Shown piece after piece: positions 12,600-24,419 of a stretch of DNA of 64,000 nt. Position numbers and translations under genes: made by a program. Source of the stretch: Physcomitrium patens. Its lineage: Eukaryota > Streptophyta > Bryopsida > Funariales > Funariaceae. Numbering within the stretch: the stretch's first letter is position 1; every line of letters starts with the position of its first letter. The stretch covers positions 8,826,450 through 8,890,449 of the forward strand of contig NC_037275.1 of assembly GCF_000002425.4 (NCBI RefSeq), given 5' to 3'. Under the pieces are notes generated by a model. The model was not told the origin of the DNA. It did not search any database and saw nothing but the letters and a program-made list of their open reading frames with translations.

Positions 12600-12950
12600 T
12601 ACTTAAGAGTTGTATTTTTTTAACCACAATAAACCTGAAATGATTGGATTAGATAAAAATATAATAATATTAAATACCACAAAGCTATTTGACCATTTGT
12701 TATTACTTTTATGGGAAGGATTTTGTGAGTGATATCTTTAAAAGACAACGGATGACCATCTATGACTTCTACGTGAACAAGTTTAATTTTCTTCATTAAA
12801 GATATGTTAAATCTTTTAACTAATTCTTCATCTAAGAAATATGCTTAGGCTCCTAAATCTAATAATACATAGGCTTTGTAATGTATAGGACCTAAAATAT
12901 TATTCAATGTAAAACAAAGAGAGGATTTTAGGGAGAGAATAGGACCTTCA
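12600..12950 (-). pseudogene. Element A aspartic protease remnant
   Basis: On the minus strand the region reads LLDLGA at the retropepsin active-site position (family LLDSGA), then AYFLDEELVKRFNI, VHVEVIDGHPLSF and DITHKILPI. The catalytic DSG has become DLG. The equivalent region is deleted from element B. Confidence 0.72.
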
Positions 12951-13084
12951 TTAGATATTGTATAATTTTTCAGCCGCACGGTCCCTATTATAGCTGGACA
13001 AACTTGTTTTCTGATATATTATCTTCTTTGACATTTGTACACCTCATTTTATAATTTTGTCACTAGTTTAGATAATATTGAGCA

Positions 13085-13150
13085 ATGTACTTAGGTTCTC
13101 CACAATACAAGCATAATCTTTTTTGACAACGATGAATCTTTTTTTGCTCA
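13085..13150 (-). pseudogene. Element A CCHC zinc knuckle remnant
   Basis: The minus strand reads RLCLYCGEPKYIAQY. The C-X2-C part is kept and the family His (GH) position is Y. It matches the intact knuckle of element B. Confidence 0.7.
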
Positions 13151-13199
13151 ATAAGATGTTTAAAATGTACTACATCAATTTGCATATCCACTATTGTTG

Positions 13200-13980
13200 A
13201 ATGTATGCATTGAAAAGGCATTGATATTGCCATTGAATTATAGTAATATTGACTCTTACTTATCTAACTCTCAAATCAAAATTTGAAAAGTCAATTGTCA
13301 CACTTCATAGCAAAGGCAATTGCTTGACTCAATGTTTGAGGATTCGATAAGTTAAGCATCAATTTTTTTATCTCATATTGTAATCTATAGAAAAATTGGC
13401 TAATTAGTGCAGCATCATACTACTTGATATCAATTACAAGGTATCAAAATTATGAAGCATATATTGTTATAAATCGATTGTCTTATCATAAAATACGGAT
13501 CTTATTGGTTGCAACATGAATTTCATCATATTCTCCATTCATAGATCAAAACTCTGTTAAAAAAACCTCCAAATTATCCAAAATTAGATCTCATCATTTA
13601 AAAAAAAATAAAAACTATGATAATGTTGAATCTAAAAAAAGTATATTAGTGAATCTAACTTGTGATCCTAGAGTTGGATAGCTTTAGATTTGAAGTTCAA
13701 TCACAAGTTGTATTTGATTGATAAATCCTTCAAACTTAGATCTTATGCCATCAAACTTCTCAAGGAAGGCAACTCTTAGATCTCTAGTACCAGAAGGATG
13801 TTTCAGCATAGGAGAAGGGACATAATTGGATGCAGATGTTGAAGCAGCTTCAATCTTGTCTTCACTTCCTGCCATTCTTGTTGCTCTTTTTGGTGGTAAA
13901 CTGAGTTGATGTATTGCAAACATTAACTCTCATAATTTCCTTTGTATTTGTGATATTGCATTCTTCATTTCAAGAAGCTT
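13200..13980 (-). pseudogene. Element A gag remnant
   Basis: An open piece of 79 codons at 13684-13923 is the gag N-terminal region, with the block FLEKFDGIRSKFEGFINQI (family FDGTRSKFRGF type). The remaining gag is interrupted by stops but aligns with gag of B and C. Confidence 0.7.
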
Positions 13981-14195
13981 TGCCATGATAATACTTAAAA
14001 AATAAATGACTAATATTGCTTAAGTCAAGTAGAAGATGGGACTTTAGAACAAAGAAGATACTACAAATAATACTAATTTTAAGGAGGATAATCCGCAACT
14101 TCTAATACGCTTATGTCTTATCAAGAAAAATGGATAATCAACTCTTAATCAACAAAAGACAAAGCTCTAATATTGTAAGTGTACTCATGTCAATC

Positions 14196-14738
14196 TATTA
14201 AGAATATGAATCAGAAGAAGATGCATAAATTTGAAAAATCTATGTCAAAAGAAAAGTGGCAATATAGAAATATATTAGTATGTATATTAAAAGAAAATTG
14301 AAATGGCTTTTGATAAATAACAAAGAAATTAGAGACTCTTAAATCTAAACTAGAAGCAAAAAAAGAGTTGACAAGAGTGAAGAGGGCTTCATTCTTGCCT
14401 CTATATATACTATCTAACTAAGAGCTATGTGATAATGTTCTATAGGACCTATAATATGTGTTGACTTTGCTAGATACATAACTTAGCTTTCAAGGTAAGT
14501 TTTCTATGGGTTGGCTATATAATTAGCTTGTTCTTTAAGCTACCAACATGTGAAACATGACCAACTTATTGATCACATTTTAACCTAAAAAGTCAATTAA
14601 AGATACATGTAGAGTCAAAACAGCATCTATAAAGCTTTTAAAAAGCTTCTATAAAAGATATTATAGAATTAACTTACTTTTATCTATTATTATCTAAATC
14701 ATATAAGTAATTATTGGTTTATATGTATATGTCTAATA
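14196..14738 (-). repeat. 5' LTR of element A (LTR4)
   Basis: It pairs with LTR3. The right end is worn: GTCTAATA stands where LTR3 has GTCCATGACA, so the exact end is uncertain by several bases. Confidence 0.82.
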
Positions 14739-15049
14739 TCTCATTTGATAAATTTGCAAATGAAAGTTCTTGAGTTGAATCTGTTGGTTGCTAGTTCTCC
14801 ATCTCTTTAGCATCACAAATACACAAAAGCTACAAAGAAAAATAGAAGGTAGAATGTTATCTTCCTTTGATCTTGTTTCTTTTATAGAAAAGATTTACTA
14901 TTCTTCATCTTGAATTTGATGGATGTCATTGATAAAAGGCTTCAACTTTCTTTGCTATATTTCTAAGATTCTATGATGGCTCCTATGTGCATTTACTTAT
15001 ATCATATCCGTGCCAATAAACAAGATATTCTAACCTATTTTGGCACCAT

Positions 15050-15330
15050 CTTGAGTCTAATCTTCTTCCACCTTGAATTCTTGATTATTATCCATTTTTA
15101 TAAGAAGAGGTGGCATTTATCTTCTTCTTAAGATATTCACTATTTTATACGGCTCAAAAAGGGACACGTGAAATATAGGGTGGATCTTCATAGACTCTAG
15201 TAGATGTAATCAATAAGCAACAAGATTGATTTATTTACAAATAGAAAAAAGTTCCAACCTACGATAGTCCAACTTATCACAAGGACGAGTAGTCTTGATA
15301 TTGCAACAAAATAATAATGCATTGTCATCT
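15050..15330 (-). pseudogene. Element B chromodomain-region remnant
   Basis: Similar to the 9562-9894 region of element A, including the PPPIEVDN-equivalent stretch and the following integrase-tail equivalents, but with frameshifts and stops. Confidence 0.55.
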
Positions 15331-15529
15331 ATGATGAATTGAGGTTGCTCCTTGCAATAGGCATCCACGTTGATTTTTTGTTGTCCTTCAACTTCCTTTA
15401 ATTGTGGCTTTATTGTTGCATATAGCTTTGATAAATGATTTGCTAAATCTTTTGCTGTAAGATTATCAACTTTTGAAAAGTCAAAAGTATCAAGATGTGG
15501 ATGTAACCATATTAGGCAAAGAAAGATAT

Positions 15530-16160
15530 TTGTTGAATAGAAGAATGTATCAAATTATTGTGTGCAAACTTTACCAATGGCAAAAGAGTTGTTCACTCAT
15601 CTTAATGATACTTCATGGTATACCTCAAATACTACTGAAGAACTTGATTCATCCATTTTGTTTGCCCATCAATTTGAGGATGAAAAGTCTAAGAAATCTT
15701 AATATCCACCTTTAAAATCTTAAATAGGATTCTCCAAAATCTTAATATAAATTGAGTCCATCTATCTAATATAATATCCTTTAATAATCCATGATAGCGA
15801 TAGATATTGTCAATAAAAACCTTAGTTGTTTCTTCACCTAAAATAGATTTTGTATATAGTACAAAATATGCCATTTTGGTGAAGTGATCTACAATTACAA
15901 ATATAGAATCATATGAACTTGAGATTAGAAGATTCGTGATAACATCCACAAGAACAAAAGACCATGGTTGTTCTAGAATTGATAATAGTTGAAGAAGTCT
16001 ATAAGATAGATAGTGAAGTGTTTTAGATCTTAAACAAGTAATACATGATTGTTCAAAGTCTTTGACTGCCTTCTATATTTGAAGCCACCAAAAATCTCTT
16101 GATATTAGTTCCAAAGTCTTCTTGTATCCAAAATGTCTAACTGCTCAAAAATTATGACAA
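15530..16160 (-). pseudogene. Element B integrase core remnant
   Basis: An 86-codon open piece at 15689-15949 reads DSIFVIVDHFTKMAYFVLY, IDNIYRYHGLLKDIILD, TQFILRFW. These are the integrase core blocks. SDRGTQF has become LDRWTQF: the acidic residue is kept and the Gly is lost. Confidence 0.8.
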
Positions 16161-16162
16161 GC

Positions 16163-16760
16163 TTAAAGGACATATATTTGTATCTTACCTTCTAGAATAT
16201 ATAGGCAATCTTTGAAATATAATAAGTTGTTCTTGAACTCAAACTTTGAAGTATCATAGGACTTAGAAAAAATACTCTTGATATCATAAATAAGAGGATT
16301 AGATGACATACTTGATTGAATTTGCTTGATAAAGATTGAATCAATAGTCAATATTGATTTTATTGCTCAAAGATGAAAATGCTTAGGCTTTAAGAGAATT
16401 CTTGTTTGTTGATCAAAAGATCCATCTCTTTTTTTTGGTATAAGATAGAAACGTCTAGAAAGGGCATCTGATAGATCTTGTTATTTTTGGGATTGATAAG
16501 TGATCTTGAAATTGAATAGAAATAAAGACATGCTCCAACGGGCTTGAAAATAATTCAAAATACATGTTCACATAAAGTACTCAAGGTTCTTTTGATCCGT
16601 ATACATAGTGACTGAATTTGAAGTGCCTTCTAAATAATAATGCCATTCTTGAAATGAATCCATGATTGCAAAGAGCTCTTTGTTATGGATCTTATAATTA
16701 ATCTTCGCTGCTAAAATATTTTTTGGAATGGAAAGCTACTAGGTGGAGTTTATCAACTGT
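16163..16760 (-). pseudogene. Element B H2C2 / RNase H remnant
   Basis: 16163-16351 keeps an open segment (FKNNLLYFKDCLYI) typical of the linker before the integrase zinc-binding domain. The part toward 16760 aligns with RNase H of element A. Confidence 0.65.
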
Positions 16761-16766
16761 TTCCAT

Positions 16767-17700
16767 TTATGACAACAAGGTACTCATAGCAAAGTTTGAC
16801 GCTTGTGTTTCCATAAAAAATGCCTTAGAAAAGTTGGCACAATATAAAATTGGTATAAAAATAAGTTCTTTTTTTAAAGCATCAAATAATACTTCTACTT
16901 CTTTATTCCACTCAAATTTTTCTTTATAAGTCAAATGTGTAAGTAGAACTGCAACTTGAAAAAAGTTCTTAGTAAAAATTTGATAGTAATTAGCAAAGTC
17001 CAAAAAGCATTGCACATCTCATATTATTCTTAGAATCTTTCGATCTATAATAGTTAGGATTTTCTTAGGATCCATCATAAGGCCTTTCTTAGAAATGATG
17101 TATCCTAAAAAGTCAACTTGAGTAGTGTGGAATACACACTTTTTTAACTTAGCATATAATCCTACATCTCTAAGTTTCTGTAACATGCAACAGACATGAA
17201 GTTCATGTTCTTTTGTATTATTATAGTAGATTAGAATATCATCTAAATAGGAAACAACAAATCATCTAAAAATTCACAAAAAATATCATTCATAAGATGT
17301 TGAAAAGTCATCAGTGCATTTGTGAGTCCAAAATGCATGACATTATATTCAAAATATCCATACCTAGTTTAAAAATCAATTTTTTATTTATCTCCTACTT
17401 TGAAACGAACTAAGATATATGCTCTTTGTAGATCTATTTTGATATAGATCTTGCTTTGATTGAGTTGGTCTAGAAGACCTGAAATCAAAGGCAAATGATA
17501 CCTATTTTTAATGGTGATCTTATTGAGTCCTCAATAATCTATTCACATCCACAAAGATCCATCTTTTTTCTTCACAAATAAGATAGGAGCTCAAATTGGA
17601 GTTTTAGAATGGCATATGAAGTTCTTTGCCAAGTTTTCATCAATATATATCTTTAATGCAGCCAACTCATTCTATAATAAGCTATAAATTGGTCCAAATG
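16767..17700 (-). pseudogene. Element B reverse transcriptase remnant
   Basis: 16767-17015 is open and reads FLDFANYYQIFTKNF (family FLGFANFYRRFI) and FEWNKEVEVLFDALK. Further upstream on the element strand the catalytic codons [10 protein letters not shown] are intact at 17238-17249 and nearby. Stops elsewhere make the frame non-functional. Confidence 0.8.
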
Positions 17701-17939
17701 GTGGTTGAGCTCTTTTTTTTAGATCAATTGAAAAATCATAAGATCAATGCTTTAAACAAACATCTACATTTTTTTTTTCAAAAACATCTTAAAATTTTTG
17801 ATATTGGCTAAAAATACCATTTGATATTTTTCCACCATTAGAAATTGATGTAGCATGTATAGCAAAAGATGATCCTTCTTTTGCAACATGTATGAAAGCT
17901 TTTACATTATCTTCTTTGGAAATTGTGCTACTCATTTTG

Positions 17940-18073
17940 TAATTGTGTTGCTTCTTTGGACAATATTGAGTAGTGTGCTTAGCATCTCCACAATATAAAC
18001 ACAAATTCTTCTCGTAACATCGAGTCTTTTCTTGATCCGTGAGAGATTTAAAACGTATCGTATTAATTTGCAT
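17940..18073 (-). pseudogene. Element B CCHC zinc knuckle
   Basis: An intact retroviral-type knuckle, CLYCGDAKHTTQYC, fits C-X2-C-X4-H-X4-C. It sits in an open piece that runs on to about 17789 as a fusion of gag end with sequence from beyond the protease deletion. Confidence 0.83.
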
Positions 18074-18099
18074 TCATTGTAGCTTTGATGAATACGTTT

Positions 18100-18950
18100 C
18101 AAAAAACTTAGGAGCTGTTGCCATTACTTGACTTATTCTTCTATGGCCAAATCTTTTTTCTTGATACCTTTCAAACAATCAATTGTTGCATAGAATGAAT
18201 TTAGTAATAAATTGTTCAAAAGATTCTACTTTTGGTATTGTTACATAGAAATCTTTGATACTATCCTTCAACCTATATCAAAATTGATTGATAAGTATTT
18301 TGTTATTCCAGTATAAGTTACAAGCAAGGTTTTGGAATTCAGCAACATATGTGGTAGTTGATTGTAGTCCTTATTGTAAAAATAAGAATTTTATCTTTGC
18401 TACTCATTCTTGATTATTTTCTCCAAATGTGGCCGTAAACAATTCTAAGAGTGAATTTAAATCATAAAGAAGTTATGAATCATTTTCCATCAAAGGTGCA
18501 AAGCAAGAAAGAGCATTTCCAAATAGAAGTGCACCTATAAAGCCGACTTGAGTAAATCCATCCACATATTGAAAAAAATATAACCTTAAGTAGAGCTTAA
18601 TTTATTGTAAAAATCCTTCAAATTTTGATCTTGTTCCATCAAACTTTTTGGACATATTAATTCTTACCTCTCTTGAGCTTATAGAAGCAAGATCCTTTGA
18701 ATTTGGTTATAAGGCTGATTGACTTGTTTCTCTAAACTGCACAACTTCTTGATGTAGACTCTGGACTTCTTTCATATGTATAGAAGTAGTACTTCCATAG
18801 TTGAAATTTGTGATGTGTAAAATTTTTGCTCTAAGAGTGTTGACAAGCTCATGAAGATCTGCAATAGTTACAAATGTATTCTCACTTTTGTTGAGAATAG
18901 CATCCATAATCTTTTCTTCCATAGACAACTCAAACAAATCCAAAAAATTA
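18100..18950 (-). pseudogene. Element B gag remnant
   Basis: The region aligns with the gag regions of A and C. The N-terminal piece 18707-18943 is open (MKEVQSLHQEVVQFRE is a coiled-coil-like block also seen in C). The remainder carries stops. Confidence 0.7.
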
Positions 18951-19159
18951 AATTAGAGGAAGGTAATCCACAACCTCTAATAAAAATTTCCATAAAGTGC
19001 AGTAATTTACTCTCTTTAAGGAAAAGATCAGTGTTAAAAAATAAGATTTTTTGTTTAAAAGTGAGGAGTCCACAACCTTCAAAACATAACAATAGAAGTG
19101 GGGTAATCCACTCACTTCTAACACAAGAGAAAAATATTATGTTAGCACTCTTATCAAGC

Positions 19160-19686
19160 TGTCAAGAACATGAATCTCAAAGAAAGAAAATCTTCAACAC
19201 ACTCACGTATCACTGAAGAAAAGTAGAAAGTCACTCAAAAAGTGATGTTATATTAAACTAGAATAGCTATTGCCAAAAACAAAAAGATTAAAAAGACTTG
19301 AAACAAGACTAAAGACTAGAAAGGAATTCATGAGAGTGAAGAAGGCTTCATTCTTGCCTCCATATATACACTCTAATTAAGAGCTATATGGCAATATTCT
19401 ATAGGACCTCCAATATGTATTGACTTTGCTAGCCACATGTCTTAACTTACAAGGCAAGTTATCTATGTCTGTGCTACATAAATAGCTTGTTTCACAAGCT
19501 ATTATATGGCATTAACTTGTTCTACAAGCTACCAACACTTGATTAACTTGTTAACCAAGTTTTCAACCTACAAACACATATAAAGTCAAAACCACATTTA
19601 AAAGACTTTATAAAATTAATCTAGATTTATCTACTTCTATCTAATCATATTAATAACTATTGAGGTAAATGTATATGTACATGATA
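19160..19686 (-). repeat. 5' LTR of element B (LTR5)
   Basis: It pairs with LTR2. It starts TGTCAAGAACATG and ends GTACATGATA, where a terminal CA has become TA. It is followed directly by the GCTTA duplication. Confidence 0.86.
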
Positions 19687-19691
19687 GCTTA
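19687..19691. repeat. Target-site duplication GCTTA, right copy (element B)
   Basis: Perfect match to 7680-7684. Joining the two copies restores the element C sequence. Confidence 0.85.
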
Positions 19692-20059
19692 AAGAATATA
19701 TAATTGTATTTTGCCTTCTAAAATATATAATCATTCTTTAAAAAAGAATAGATTATTCTTAAAATTTAATTTAGAAGTATCATTAAACCTAAAAGAATTA
19801 TTTTTCATGTCATGAAGAAAAAGATCAAAGAATATATTTGATTGAATTTTATTAACAAATGTTGAATTAATAGTCAATATTGATTCTATTGCTCAAAGAT
19901 AGAAATGCCCTAGCTTTAAGAAAATTATTTTTTGTTGATCAAAAGATGCATTTGCTTTTTGTGCAAGATAAGACCATCTAGAAAAGATATCTAACAAACC
20001 TTGTTATTTTAAATAAACTTGAAATTAAATCTTAATAAAGACGTGTTCCAATGGGCTTC

Positions 20060-21260
20060 GTGACAATTCAAAATATGTACCTATATGAAATACTCAAGAT
20101 TCTTATGATTTGTGTACACAATGATTGAATTAGAAGCATCTTTTAAATAATAATGCCATTCTTGAAATGAATCCATGATTGTAAGATGCTCTTTGTTGTA
20201 GATTTCATATTTAATCATAGTTGCCAAAAAGTTTTAGGAATGAAAAGCTATCAAGTAGAATTTATCATTTGTTTCCATTTATAATAAAAAAAAATACCTA
20301 AAAATAAATTTACTACATTTATTTTTATGAAAGATGCCTTAAAAAAATCCATACAATATAAAATTAATACAAAAATAAATGTTGTCTTCAAAGCTTCAAA
20401 AGATGCTTTAGCTTCTTTGTTCTACTCAATTTTGTCTTTACATATTAGACATATAAGAAGAGCCACAACATAAGAAAAGTTCTTGATGAAATTTTTGTAA
20501 TAATTGGCAAATCCCAAAAAATATTACATATTTTTTATTATTTTTGAAATCTTTCAATCTATGATAGTTTGAATTTTGTTTAGATCCATTATTAATTCTT
20601 TGTTGAAAATGATATGTCTTGAGAAGTCAACTTGACTAGTATAGAATACATGTTTTTTCATCTTGACATATACTCCTATATCTTTACGTTTATGTAATAC
20701 ATGATGAATATAAATTTCATATTTTTTTATATTCTTAGAGTATATTAAAATATTATCAAAATAATAGATAAAAAAATTATCAAGAAATTCACAAAAAATA
20801 TCTTTCATAAAATGTTGAAAAGTGATTGGTGCATTTGTGAGTCCAAAAAGCATGACTTTATATTTGAAATATTTATATTTAGGTCAGAAAGTAGTCTTTC
20901 ATTCATTTTTTTTTTCATATAATTTAATTTGTATTCTTTTTATAGATCTATTTTTATATAGATCTTTGCATAATTGAGTGAGTCAAGAAGTCTTAAAATT
21001 AGAGGTAGGAAATACTTATTTTTGATAGTGATCTTGTTAAGTCTTTGATAGTTTATGCACATCCATAGAGATCTATTTTTTTCTTTACAAATAAGATAAG
21101 AGGTCTTATTAAAAAATTTGAATGGTGTATATAGTTCTTAAGTAAGTTCTTATCAATATGTTCCTTTAATGTAGTCAATTCAGTTTGCAGTAAGCTATAG
21201 ATTGGTCTAAATGGTGGTTGAGCTCTTTCTTGAAGATCAATTGAATAATCATAAGGTCAA
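20060..21260 (-). pseudogene. Element C RNase H and reverse transcriptase remnant
   Basis: 20554-20853 is open and reads FGLTNAPITFQHFM, then FFIYYFDNILIYS (family YLDDILIYS; catalytic DD is DN) and TSQVDFSRHIIF (family FLGHII). The RNase H part at 20060-20300 aligns with element A but is interrupted. Confidence 0.82.
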
Positions 21261-21639
21261 TGCTTGAGAGAATTTTTGTATTTTTTTTTCAAAATCATCT
21301 TAAAAATCTTGATATTATCTAAGAATACGACTTGACATCTTTCTACCATCAAAAATAGATATAGCATATATAATAAAAGATGAACTTTTTTTACAACATA
21401 CATAAAAGCTCTTGCACATATTAAAAAGGATTTCATGTATTAGACTTATGTATTTCTACTTAACTAATGGGATTCTAGATTATATTATCAAAAAATTTAA
21501 GGTTACAAAAAATTCAATCTATTTGAGGATTATTTTTTTTAACAATAATAATTCTAAAATAACTAGATTAGATATAAATCTTATCATATTAAATATTACT
21601 ATGCTATTGTGATCTTTAATTGCTATATCTAAAAGAACA

Positions 21640-22060
21640 CTTTTATGGATAACATTTCCAAAAGATAACAAACAAGTATTTATGACTTCTACATTTATAG
21701 GTTTAGTTTTCTTGACTAAAAATATTTCTTATCTTTTGACAAAATCTTCATCTATAAAACAAGCTAAGACCTGTGAATCTAATAATATAAAAACTTTGTA
21801 ATTTTTAGATCCTAAATAAGCATCTATTATAAATCAAGATGATGGATCTAAGAAAAAAATATGACCTTTACTAGGTGTTGTACATAATTCCAACTACACG
21901 TTCGCTATTATAATTGAAGAAACTCATTTTCTAACATATTGACTTCTTTGGCAATTATACTCTTCATTTTGTAGTTGTGATGCTTCTTTAGATAATAATG
22001 AGGAGTGTACTTTGCTTCTCCAAAGTATAAGCACAAACCTTCTTCACAACATTGACTCTA
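21640..22060 (-). pseudogene. Element C protease and zinc-knuckle remnants
   Basis: The region aligns with the protease and knuckle regions of element A (12600-13150). All frames are interrupted. Confidence 0.5.
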
Positions 22061-22099
22061 TTCTTGTTCTATTAAGGATTAAAAATATATTGTATCAAT

Positions 22100-23199
22100 T
22101 TGCATTGGTTCTAGCCTTGATAAATAAGTTTCTAAAAATTTAGGAAATGTCGCTATTACTTGACTTATTCTTCTTTAATCAAGTCATTATTTTTGATGTC
22201 TTTCAAATAATTGATTGTACCATATAATCGCTAGAGTAATAATTTTTTTTAAAGATTCTATTTTTAATATTATTAATAATAATTTTTTGATGTTATCCTT
22301 CAATCCATATCAAAATTGTTTGATAAAGGCTTTATGGTTCTAATCTATGTTACAAGCAAGGTTTTAGAATTTAGTAGCATATATGGTGGTTGATATTAAT
22401 CCTTGTTATAAAGACAAGATCTTATTTCTTGCTACTCTTTCTTGATCACTTTTTCCAAATGTGGTTATAAATAATTTTAGGAATAAATTTAAATCATAAA
22501 AGAATTATGAATTCTTTTCTATCAAAGGTGCAAACTAAGAGAGAGCACTTCTAGATAGAAGTATGCCTATGAACCTAATTTAAATAAATCCATCAAAGTA
22601 TTGGAAGTGATACAACTTTAGATAAAGCTTGATTTATTGCAAAACTTCTTGAAATTTTAATCTTGTTCCATCAAATTTCTCAAGCATATTAATCCTTATC
22701 TTGGTCATAGTTGTAAAAATAAAAAATTTTAGATTTGGTTGTAAGATTGATCTACTTGCTTCCTTCAATTGCACAACTTCTTGATATAAACTTTTAACTT
22801 CTTTTATAGACATAAGATTAGTGTTTCTATGATTAGCATTAGTGATGGATGAAATTTCTACCTTGAAAGTATTGAAAAGTTTGTAAATATTTACAATAGT
22901 TGTAAATCTATTCTCACTTCTACCAAGTATAGCATTTATGATTTTTTCTTTCATTTTAAACAATTTAGTAAATCCACAAGTCAAATTAGTAGAGAGTGAT
23001 CTGTAACCTCTAATGTCAAATGAAAATTTCCACAAGGAAGGATAATCTATTTTTTTTAAAAAAAAATCTAGTATTAAAAAATTAAAAATTTTGTTTAAAG
23101 GTGGATAATCTGCAATCTTTAAAACATAATAATAGAAGTGGAACAATCCAATCACTTCTAAAACAAGACAAGAACAATAAATTAGGACTCTTATCAAAT
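22100..23199 (-). pseudogene. Element C gag remnant and leader
   Basis: An open piece at 22634-23236 includes the same coiled-coil-like block as element B (KEVKSLYQEVVQLKE) and MLEKFDGTRLKFQ, the conserved gag start. The first third of that open piece is leader and LTR read-through, not protein. Confidence 0.7.
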
Positions 23200-23737
23200 T
23201 ATTAAAGATATGAATCTCAAAGAAAGAAAATCTCAATACATTCTTGTGTCCCTCAAAAAAATTAGGAAATCAGTCAAAGATGATATAATATTAAATTACA
23301 ATGGCTATTGCCAAAAATACAAAGACTAAAAAGTCTTGAAATAAGATTAAAAACTAAAAAAGTATTGACAAGAGTGAATAAGGCTTTATTCTTGCCTCCA
23401 TATATACTCTCTATTAGGAGCTATGTGGCAATATTCTATAAGACTTCTAACATGTGTTGACTTTATTAGAAACATGTCTTAACTTCCAAGGCAAGTTATC
23501 TATATGTGTACCACATAGTTAGCTTGCTTCACAAGCTACTAATACATGTGATACATGGTTAACTTCTTCACCAAGTTTTTAATCTATCAATCAAGTACAA
23601 ACACATGTAAAGTCAAAATTACATCTATAAAGCTTCTAGGAAGCTTATTTAGAAGATATTATGAAGTTAATATATATTTACCTACTTCTTCTAAATCATA
23701 TAAGTAACTATTGGAATAAATGTGTATGTCTATGACA
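23200..23737 (-). repeat. 5' LTR of element C (LTR6)
   Basis: It pairs with LTR1 and ends GTCTATGACA. On the element strand the sequence after the LTR is a worn primer-binding region reading TTTGATAAGAGTCCTAA. Confidence 0.84.
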
Positions 23738-24419
23738 CTACTCTAAATAAATCAATATTAACTATACATAAATTTTATCATACAATACATAACCAATATT
23801 AAATAAAAATAAAATTAGAAAAAACAAACTTAGAAGAGTTAAATCTTATGATTTAAAATAGATTCACCATTAATATAAATTTAAAAAATCAATAATTATT
23901 TCTTTTTCTTCTTCTTTTATATTTTATATTTATATTTTATATTTTTAAAAACTAGATTTTTATAATAAATAGTACATGTAGTTATTTTTTCAAATGATAA
24001 AAATTTATTCTTCGAAGAATTTATTTTAAATTTTTTTATTATAATAATACCTATATAAATATTTTGAAATATATTCATTGTGTGATAATTATTTTAAATA
24101 GATTATATAAAAATATAAGCCCTTATAATAATAATAAAATATAATTATAGCATATTTAAGATGCAAATAATTTTTTATTTTTTTATTTTTTTTCTATGGA
24201 ATTATTTTTTTTTATAAGTAGGTTTTTGGATCCATCAAGCAAAGTCTCTATTTTCTCCTAGAACAAAATTTTATTCTTAAATTTTCAAAAAAATCAACTA
24301 TTTTTAAAATTCTATAATGACAAAATCAATAAAAATTTAACAAATTTATAAAATATTTTTTAAAAATTAAAAATTATTACTATGGTTAAAAGTATATTTT
24401 ATTAAAATTTAATATAGAT
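23738..24419. other. AT-rich spacer
   Basis: Very AT-rich with no supported gene. It could be the remainder of element D pol, but no alignable block is visible. Confidence 0.5.

Larger units (their letters stand above)
8371..14738 (-). mobile_element. Element A: innermost and most complete Ty3/gypsy chromovirus
   Basis: The 3' LTR is 8371-8920 and the 5' LTR is about 14196-14738. A polypurine tract (ATGGGGGATAA on the element strand) abuts the 3' LTR. The internal order on the minus strand is gag (about 13200-13980), zinc knuckle (about 13085-13150), protease (about 12600-12950), reverse transcriptase (11480-12330), RNase H (11127-11429), integrase (10130-10730), then integrase tail plus chromodomain (9562-9894). 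That order is diagnostic of Ty3/gypsy chromoviruses. No open reading frame spans pol. The flanks (CTTAG left, TCTCA right) do not form a clear duplication, because neighbouring element B sequence is lost. Confidence 0.85.
7685..19686 (-). mobile_element. Element B: middle Ty3/gypsy chromovirus inserted in C and split by A
   Basis: The 3' LTR is 7685-8236 and the 5' LTR is 19160-19686, flanked by perfect GCTTA duplications. The internal part is 8237-8370 plus about 14739-19159. Remnants are the chromodomain region (about 15050-15330), integrase (15530-16160), H2C2/RNase H (16163-16760), reverse transcriptase with an intact YLDD codon set at 17238-17249, zinc knuckle (17960-18010) and gag (18100-18950). 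Compared with element A, about 0.55 kb between reverse transcriptase and zinc knuckle is missing, and this removes the protease. A further stretch of about 270 bp at the element 3' end is missing around the element A insertion. Confidence 0.85.
5782..23737 (-). mobile_element. Element C: outer Ty3/gypsy chromovirus, decayed, split by element B
   Basis: The outermost retrotransposon lies on the minus strand. Its 3' LTR is 5782-6342 and its 5' LTR is 23200-23737. The internal part is 6343-7684 plus 19692-23199. The two parts rejoin cleanly at the GCTTA duplication flanking element B: the sequence across the join reads like the uninterrupted equivalent in element B near 16150. Remnants in element order are gag (about 22100-23000), zinc knuckle (about 21990-22060), protease (about 21640-21860), reverse transcriptase (20400-21260), RNase H (20060-20300) and integrase (7030-7680). 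Many stops and frameshifts are present. Flanking 5-mers are TTAGT on the left and CTACT on the right, so any target duplication is no longer exact. Confidence 0.82.

Noticed and set aside
18851-19216. 121-codon plus-strand frame in the nest
   Set aside because: It lies antisense to element B gag leader and LTR; chance frame in AT-rich DNA.
19141-19690. CRISPR-like interpretation of recurring blocks in the 5-26 kb region
   Set aside because: The recurring units are about 530-560 bp LTRs spaced by kilobases, with TG..CA ends and a 5-bp target duplication; this is a eukaryotic retrotransposon nest.
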